Assembly (NCBI RefSeq): GCF_013426205.1
Contig: NC_089422.1
Coordinates: 2,418,001 to 2,482,000 of the forward strand
DNA length: 64,000 nucleotides
From: Metarhizium brunneum
Taxonomy: Eukaryota; Ascomycota; Sordariomycetes; Hypocreales; Clavicipitaceae
Direction of reading: 5' to 3'
Below the pieces are notes generated by a model. It ran no database searches and was not told the origin of the DNA. It saw only the letters and a program-made list of their open reading frames with translations. A program made the position numbers and the translations under genes. This document shows, one piece after another, positions 58,161 through 64,000 of this stretch. Positions within the stretch are counted from its first letter, which is position 1, and every line of letters starts with the position of its first letter.

Positions 58161-58574
58161 GAATTCGCTGATAAATTCGTGTCAGAGCCTTGGCTGGATT
58201 TTTCGGGGGAACGGGCAAGAAGCAGTCCAACGTGGTCTTCATTGTACGATTATATTGCGTTCGATTTCGGCGTTTTTCCTTTTGTTTTTCCGGATCGGGA
58301 TGCAACCATGGCGGGGACCCGAGCGGTCTTTATTCAGTGTCCCGTGCATAGACACGGCTTATATAACTTAGGTAGCGTCAGTGGATATTTGGCGACGTCG
58401 GATGACCGCCGAATCTCACTACGTCGGCTCTTATGAGGGATAATGCTCGAAGCCTTTACCTGCTTTCTTCTTGGCAGCAGCCGTGAATTTCAGGCATAGC
58501 AAGGATATGTCTTGAATGTAAAGGAACACAATAACTTGATTAAAGCACCTACTCTCGTTCGCTCTGCCGCCACG
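58161..58574. other. convergent spacer VMA9 / ARV1
   Basis: 414 bp between converging stop codons. Overlapping short frames on both strands (about 58072-58436) look like chance. No repeat is seen. Confidence 0.55.
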
Positions 58575-59629
58575 TCAACCTACAGCTAATCGACCAGCCC
58601 AGTCTCTTGCCAACATCACCAAAGCCCAGAGAGCTTTCCCGTCCGCAGCGACACTACTTTCGCCGATGGAGTCTACATCCCCAAGGCCAGCCGCGGTCAA
58701 TACCAGTCTTCCCACAGCCCATCTAGACGCTGCGCCGGCTATTGCAAGAATGCAAGCAGTGTAATATTTGCAGTCTAATAAGATTCGTAGTGCCTCCACA
58801 TTATTTGCAACTACAGCCCAGCCTAGTGATCTAGCTGCAGCCGGAACATCGTACTCCCATATGACCATTAAGATAGGAAACAACTTTGTTGATGAGGATA
58901 CTAGAAGCGCGGTTGATACTGAGTTTGGCCGCGCGTGTCGCGGCATACCGCCAAATGCATTTAGAGGCGAAAATAGTGAGCAGGTAAGGAACCGGATGCT
59001 TAGATGGAAGGCCAGCGTCGATAAGGCACATAGGATCAGGAAGAAAAGATATTGTACCACAATAGGTTGCTGCGCGAGTCTGCCTAGATTACTCCCACCA
59101 GGAACCATAGTTGGCACTGTCTGTTTTTCAATGCGCGCCCACGTTAGGTAGACATCAAATAGCAGTAGAAGAACGCCAAGACGAATGATAGAAGGCTAGT
59201 TTGACGACGAGTGTGTGTCGGTCAGCAGATGCACGTTTTCTCGTAAGGAGGTTGCCAGCGCGCAGGGAGTGGACTGGGCTGTACCTAGGGGGTGTACGTA
59301 CATCGAATCGATCGCCGTCTCGCATCAAGGTGTTATGGAGGAGGTGCCTATAGACCTGTTCGAGGCAGAGAAATTACCCCATCATCAACTAGAGGCTCCT
59401 AGTAATCAGAAATCAACGCTGGAGAACATACTTGTGGCTTGATCAAAACCAGATCTATGAAGAGAACGACAAAGTCATGCTCCACATACTTGTCACAGAA
59501 TCGACCGCAGTTGCGACAGACGGTCAATCTAATATTGTGCCCGCTGGACTTGTCACCAGCGCCAGAGTATTGAGTCCATAGCGTCTTGACGGGATGTCGG
59601 CATTCGATGCAAATCGGCATTTGATCCAC
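58575..59629 (-). CDS. ARV1: ARV1-family sterol/lipid homeostasis protein
   Basis: An ER membrane protein needed for sterol distribution, sphingolipid homeostasis and GPI precursor flipping. Exons 59629-59432, 59355-59302 and 59195-58575 give 290 residues. The N-terminal ARV1 domain has a zinc-binding pair C7-x2-C10 and C38-x2-C41 (LTVCRNCGRFCDKYVEHD), followed by the membrane-entering LFIDLVLIKPQVYRHLLHNT. Several hydrophobic spans follow (GVLLLLFDVYL, YLFFLILCALSTLAFHLSI), and a conserved NSVSTALLVSSSTKLFPILM block. The start may be Met1 or Met4 (MPICIEC, as in yeast). The two introns end in GTATGT/GTACGT donors with AACAG and CTAG acceptors. Confidence 0.92.
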
Positions 59630-60773
59630 GCCTTTGGTTTGAGGTGACCGTGAGTGGTTCGCGCAGACGATGTCGTGGCGTGCTTGGATTGTCGTGATTA
59701 ATCTGAGAACACGCGTGTCTAGGTACCTAGGTAGTTGAGGTCATCTGCAGGGTTCTCAAGTCGACCGCGTGGGGCTTAAATGGTCAAGCCTTGCGAATTC
59801 GAGGTGTTCCAGCGACAACATTTGGTCAAGACTGTCAATGTTGGAATGATGAGCGCGGCTGTAACAGGCTGGAGTTGACGGTCTCTTGTCAGCTCTGCTA
59901 TTTTCTGTACTAAAAGTAGAAAGATAGTAGAGTGCCCCCACCCGATGTCGGCAGCTCCATCCTGTTGGATGGAGCCTCACCAAGCGGCTTGCAGTCTTGA
60001 GAGTTGGCAAAATAACCTCCGAGTTTATCCAAGCATATGCCAGTAACTAGTTGCCTGACAACTTGAAGATAAAAATATGCACAGCACATGTAGTCAAGTA
60101 GAGTGTGGGGTTTTTTATTTTGGGAGGGAGACCGTACTGCTTGCTACGGTAACTGTGATGGAATCAATCCATGGCATTTTCAATTTCAAGCGGAGCAAGA
60201 GGAAGCCAGCCAGTCCTGTGTGGCGGCACATGTCACAAACCGCTTTTAGAAAGCCTTTAGTATACTGCAGTTGGCATGTGATGTTAGTTTATCTAGAGAA
60301 GCACGATATTTTGGATTCTCGTCCTTGTAATGCAACGATTCAGAGATCGCGTCTCTTGCTTAGATCTATGCAGGCATTCGCAGGCTTTGTTACTCTTTCC
60401 TCACGGGGCGTCAACGTTTAACCAAAACAAAAGGAATACTGGACCAAGCAAGGTCAAATGATAGAGCCTGGGGGAAAAGTAGCAATTCGGCTCTTTAAAT
60501 GCTTCTGTCCCATACCAAAACTCCTAGCAGGAAACGAACACAGGTTTCTTCCATGTTCTGTAATCTGTTTACCCTCAACTCCTTAATCCAAAAACAAATG
60601 GAAGATGCCATGATCAGCCAGAAATGGCTGCGAAACAAAACGACGCAACGTACACAAGGTTACGGCCTTGTACAAATACATATATATACTGGAGGTTGAA
60701 GTCTTTTGCACCAGCAATCCCCATAATAGACTTGGGCGGCATCAAGGGGACGATTGTCAGCATGCTGGCCAAT
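59630..60773. other. ARV1 promoter / LysM gene 3' spacer
   Basis: 1144 bp. One ACCTAGGT block at 59718-59735. The frame at 60077-60421 shows no conserved or membrane features and is not called. Confidence 0.5.
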
Positions 60774-62609
60774 TCAATCGTCCTTTTTATGGGTAGCCCT
60801 GTCATCGACGCCGAACTTGTTCCTGCCTTTAATTCTTAGACCACCATCAGTCCTCCCCGTAGTCACAGAGTGTCCTGAGCCCAAAATGCTTGTGGAAACG
60901 GGGCGTGCCGCCTTGCCATCATCACTTGCTGTGTCTGTCAACTCGATTAAATCGGTGGCATCTGGGTCTGCTGACAGGCCCGTGGGCCGCAGACGGCTTC
61001 CCAGCAGCGGTGTACTAGGACGCTTGGCCAAGGCTCCACGCAGCCAGTGTTCAACTGCTGCTGCTGCCCTATCTAGACCAGTACCTTGTCGAGAGGTAGA
61101 GGACGCATTTCTGCAGTTTTCAAACGGGCTTTCAACAATGCCAGATGCGCTTTGCCCAAAACCAAAATTTGCGGTCTCTGAGCCCATTACAGACATCGAA
61201 GGCAAGGCTTCCATATCGAGACCCGGGATGTGTTTTCTTGTCCAAGAGTTGAAATAATCTGTATCCGGCCCAGGTGCTCTCACAGTTCTGCTCATAGAGC
61301 CCACACCACCCGGTCGTCGCATCCATGCAGGCCGGCTGTTAGTTGCCTCACTTCCAGCCCGACTCTGGGATGACATTGGTGTGCCGGGAATCAGAGGATG
61401 ACCACTGACCGAGCTTAACCGATGAGTTGAAGGACGTTCGGTAGAATTTGGAGCGAGGCTTGACAGATCTGAGCTCTGTCTTGGAGTGGATATTGGCGAT
61501 GCAGTCCTAATACTCTTTTTCCGTCGTGGTGGAAAGTAACCTAGAGCTTGTCGTGCCACCCGAACAATTTCAACCGGCTGTCTGAATGAATCGATATGAA
61601 CCCAGCGAACATGGGACCAAGGGAGATCTTCTGCTCGCTCTTGCTTTGCATCTATGTGTGAAGAGTCAGCCGACAGGCTGAGAGTTCCTCTATACGAACC
61701 ATCTGTAGCAAATGAGGATTCTCTAGCGATCGAGGAATTTCGTGTCAAGAGATCTGCTTCACGTTCGTCAGACCATGATGGTGGATCGCATGGCCGTCCT
61801 TTTATCTCGCAAGCATCCACAGGGATGATTAGCCACTTGCGCATCTGGACGCTGTCTCGAGACCAAAGGCCGTTGGACTTCCGGAAAATATCTTCCCGGC
61901 ACTTATATCGAAGTATTATACCGGCGTAAGTATCGCTCGGTTCGACATTATGAACGTAAACCAGATGCTCCTCAGGTTCCGGGTCCAAGGGGCGGATCTC
62001 ATCCGATGTACGCCGCTTATGCTTCCCGATGACATCGAGGCCACCATTCACCCCCTCATGGCTTTCCAATATACTCGCCGTTTTTGCGGCTTTCAGAGCG
62101 TCCCGTCTCTTGGCCAGGGATCCCACCCCAACATCGTTATTCCTCTGTCCTCCTGATGGCGGCGATGGCCCCCATGTCTCTGATCGGGAACCGCGGGGAG
62201 TGCGAGGGTAGAGATGTGTCGATCGAATTGCTTTGGGAGAGTTATCGACGCCGGAAATCAATGTCGAAGCAAACGCTTGAACTGAGGTCCAGCTCTGAGT
62301 CCAAGAATCTCCTAAAAATTGCGCAAGGTCGCCACCCGTTGAGCCTTGATTTGGAATTTGATCTTCCTGAGACCTTTCCAATGTCAGGGGGACGGTTTTG
62401 TTCCCATGCGTAGCGCCTTGTATGGGGTATGAGGTTCCACTGCTCTTCGTAATCCCAGTTGTCGTTGGCGGGTTGTACGTCTCGTCAATAGTCTCGACGC
62501 GACGATTCCGGGGTCGGGCAGCGTTCGAGGCTGACTCATGGGACAATGTTGAAAGAGAAGATGAAGTCAAGTAAGTTTGGGCCTTCGCTGGATTGCCTCG
62601 GTCGGTCAT
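60774..62609 (-). CDS. LysM-domain protein (intracellular type)
   Basis: A single exon of 611 residues without signal peptide. One LysM module lies around residues 215-265 (EEHLVYVHNVEPSDTYAGII, then RYKCREDIFRKSNGLWSRDS, then KWLIIPVDACEIKG). LysM modules bind peptidoglycan or chitin when secreted; fungal proteins lacking a signal, like this one, are probably cytosolic, as in animal LYSMD proteins. The rest is Ser/Pro/Arg-rich and probably disordered, with RRKKSIRT as a possible nuclear or phosphorylation region. The start MTDRGNPAKAQTYL is the first Met. The function is unknown. Confidence 0.75.
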   Translation of the reverse strand: MTDRGNPAKAQTYLTSSSLSTLSHESASNAARPRNRRVETIDETYNPPTTTGITKSSGTSYPIQGATHGNKTVPLTLERSQEDQIPNQGSTGGDLAQFLGDSWTQSWTSVQAFASTLISGVDNSPKAIRSTHLYPRTPRGSRSETWGPSPPSGGQRNNDVGVGSLAKRRDALKAAKTASILESHEGVNGGLDVIGKHKRRTSDEIRPLDPEPEEHLVYVHNVEPSDTYAGIILRYKCREDIFRKSNGLWSRDSVQMRKWLIIPVDACEIKGRPCDPPSWSDEREADLLTRNSSIARESSFATDGSYRGTLSLSADSSHIDAKQERAEDLPWSHVRWVHIDSFRQPVEIVRVARQALGYFPPRRKKSIRTASPISTPRQSSDLSSLAPNSTERPSTHRLSSVSGHPLIPGTPMSSQSRAGSEATNSRPAWMRRPGGVGSMSRTVRAPGPDTDYFNSWTRKHIPGLDMEALPSMSVMGSETANFGFGQSASGIVESPFENCRNASSTSRQGTGLDRAAAAVEHWLRGALAKRPSTPLLGSRLRPTGLSADPDATDLIELTDTASDDGKAARPVSTSILGSGHSVTTGRTDGGLRIKGRNKFGVDDRATHKKDD

Positions 62610-64000
62610 GATGACCGCGAACTCAGCGACAGCAACTCGCTGGTTGTGTTGATGCAGCTTCGCATCAGGTCTCTGCTAACACAAGCACAAGACTGGGGGA
62701 ATCGGGAATGCCGCATGCAGCTCAAAGGTGCCCGATAGACCAAATAGAGAAGACGAGGCACAATATAGTATAGACAACAAGATTAAGGGAAGGCCGGTTC
62801 GACTGTATTGGTGATGTTCATGGTCCGTCGTCGGTCGCGATTGATAAGGAGCTAAGAGGACACGCAATGACGAGGAAGCAGTGAGTGGTGTCGCCTGTCC
62901 GAGGCACCAATGAATAGAAGTGGGGAGTTCCAAAACCACAAGTAGAGTGGGGCCGGCCCTGCATCAACTTTATAAGGCCGCCACATCCAGAGCATTCCCA
63001 AAGTTCGTATAACTTGATGTGTATCGATCTACCTTCTTGTTACTTGAATACTGAATCGAATAAGGTGGGAAAGAGTTGCAGTTAGTTCAAGGTGGATAAA
63101 TACGGCGGCTTGTTTAATCTCTTGCATAAACGGGCAAGCAGAGAGATATTTAGACCACCACACTCAGGGGGAAACGAGTCATTCTCAAAAGCTGGGGACA
63201 TCCTGGTTTGGGTGTATTTTCGTGCAGACCAACATGTGCCAATATCGTCACTGACGTGGTGCATTCTCAACAAGGTGCTACAAAGCACCAGAAGTATCTT
63301 GAATCATACCTGGCCCATCTGGTTATAACAAAGTACATACCATTCCTATCTGTTCAGGCCGCAGCGGCATATCCATCCAAAAAGAAGCAGTAGTCCGTAT
63401 GAACTAGATTACTTGAATCCTAATCGCTGCCTCCTCCGCCGTAACTATTTGCTGAGCGAATTGATTGTAAGACCCATCCCTATTTGGTGGACTCTCTTTG
63501 CTTATACCAATTTAAACCATTGGTCACGCTTCGGTGAGCCAAAATAGGAAGAACACATTCTCACACATACCAGCACAGTTGAGAATATTGGGTGCCGGCA
63601 TATATCTTCCTAATCCTGTTGTGACAAAATCGTCAACTATACACAAGTGCTTGATCCTCGCCAGTTCTTTCTTCTGTGTTTTACACGTGCCTAAATATTA
63701 GGCGCTTAAAAGTTGGACAGACTCGACTGAGCCAGGGACGCAAAATGGCTTCCGTAAAATGATCGAAGCAGTAACACAGGTTGCTAGCTTCAGGTTTCAC
63801 CTCAACTCAGGGATACATCGAGATTCAAATTGCTAGCATCGCCATTGATGCCAAAGAATTGGAACCTGCATACTGGATTAGCTGCGATGAAGGAAGGGAG
63901 GGGTGACAAAAGAAACATTTTGCATAATAGAAAAGGGAGGGAAAGGAAGGAGAAAGGACAGGAAAGGAAGCCAGTCGACTTACCAATCCTCCACGTTCAA
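62610..64000. other. upstream of the LysM gene, right end of window
   Basis: 1391 bp. Short frames (62676-62939, 63082-63393) are not protein-like. A minus-strand polypyrimidine tract lies at about 63893-63972, with GTAAGT next to it. Confidence 0.5.
63825..64000 (-). other. possible last intron and end of a gene entering from the right
   Basis: On the minus strand a good donor (GTAAGT at 63983-63978) is followed by a long pyrimidine tract and an acceptor (TCGCAG at 63882), leading into 19 codons ending at 63825. With phase 0 this would give GGL|LIQYAGSNSLASMAMLAI. The reading is unsupported by any recognisable domain, and a 5' leader intron is an alternative. Confidence 0.2.

Noticed and set aside
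60077..60421. Plus-strand open frame of 114 codons between ARV1 and the LysM gene
   Set aside because: No conserved motif, no neighbouring splice pattern, and typical of chance open frames.
1..64000. Secondary-metabolite cluster, transposon ORF, CRISPR array, rRNA or prophage
   Set aside because: No polyketide synthase, peptide synthetase, transposase, reverse transcriptase, direct-repeat array or rRNA sequence was recognised on either strand.

Overview
The window is nuclear DNA of a filamentous ascomycete, most likely a Sordariomycete and plausibly of the order Hypocreales. This rests on short GT-AG introns of about 50-150 nt with CTAAC/CTAAT-like branch sites, small intergenic gaps, and fungal family members: a class VII-like chitin synthase, fungal NADPH-type nitrate reductase, a PRC2 EED subunit, an Sse1/Hsp88 chaperone, and Pol I core-factor subunits Rrn7 and Rrn11. 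Short blocks built on ACCTAGGT/GTACTTAA recur between genes. The genus is not called.

Layout, left to right. 1-477: possible 5' end of a minus-strand gene leaving the window. 478-2341 (-): RRN7. 3172-4238 (-): eIF5A. 5121-7257 (+): VPS52. 7680-9155 (-): a Gyp8/TBC1D20-type RabGAP. 10898-15353 (+): a 1340-residue MMS1_N/DDB1-CPSF160-like protein. 16528-20093 (+): eIF5B. 21023-23768 (-): Hsp88/Sse1. 25850-28165 (-): chitin synthase. 29493-33399 (-): NMD2/UPF2. 35408-38164 (+): nitrate reductase niaD. 38261-38598 (-): a doubtful orphan. 39308-42802 (-): HRQ1 helicase. 43291-44968 (-): Yrb2/RanBP3-like. 46059-47136 (-): YIP4-like. 48246-50396 (+): EED. 50436-51941 (-): RRN11. 52203-53037 (-): complex I NDUFA5-type subunit. 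53674-54996 (-): BAR-domain protein. 56409-57403 (+): beta-hydroxyacid dehydrogenase. 57785-58160 (+): VMA9. 58575-59629 (-): ARV1. 60774-62609 (-): LysM-domain protein.

The genes are housekeeping genes without operon logic. They cover Pol I initiation (Rrn7, Rrn11), translation and mRNA decay (eIF5A, eIF5B, Upf2), membrane traffic and lipid or vacuole biology (Vps52, Gyp8, Yip4, BAR protein, Arv1, Vma9), chromatin and DNA repair (EED, Hrq1, the MMS1_N protein), cell wall, nitrogen assimilation and respiration. Exon structures were worked out by hand from splice signals and reading phase. All main models close in frame, but none is backed by transcripts.

I see no biosynthetic cluster, transposon ORF, CRISPR array, rRNA or convincing tRNA. 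The most interesting unexplained signals are a small dispersed repeat family (three copies), the ACCTAGGT-type intergenic blocks, a perfect 10-bp hairpin at 47620-47645, a 69-nt intron that can be read through in the Hsp88 gene, and a nitrate-regulator octamer with GATA sites upstream of niaD.
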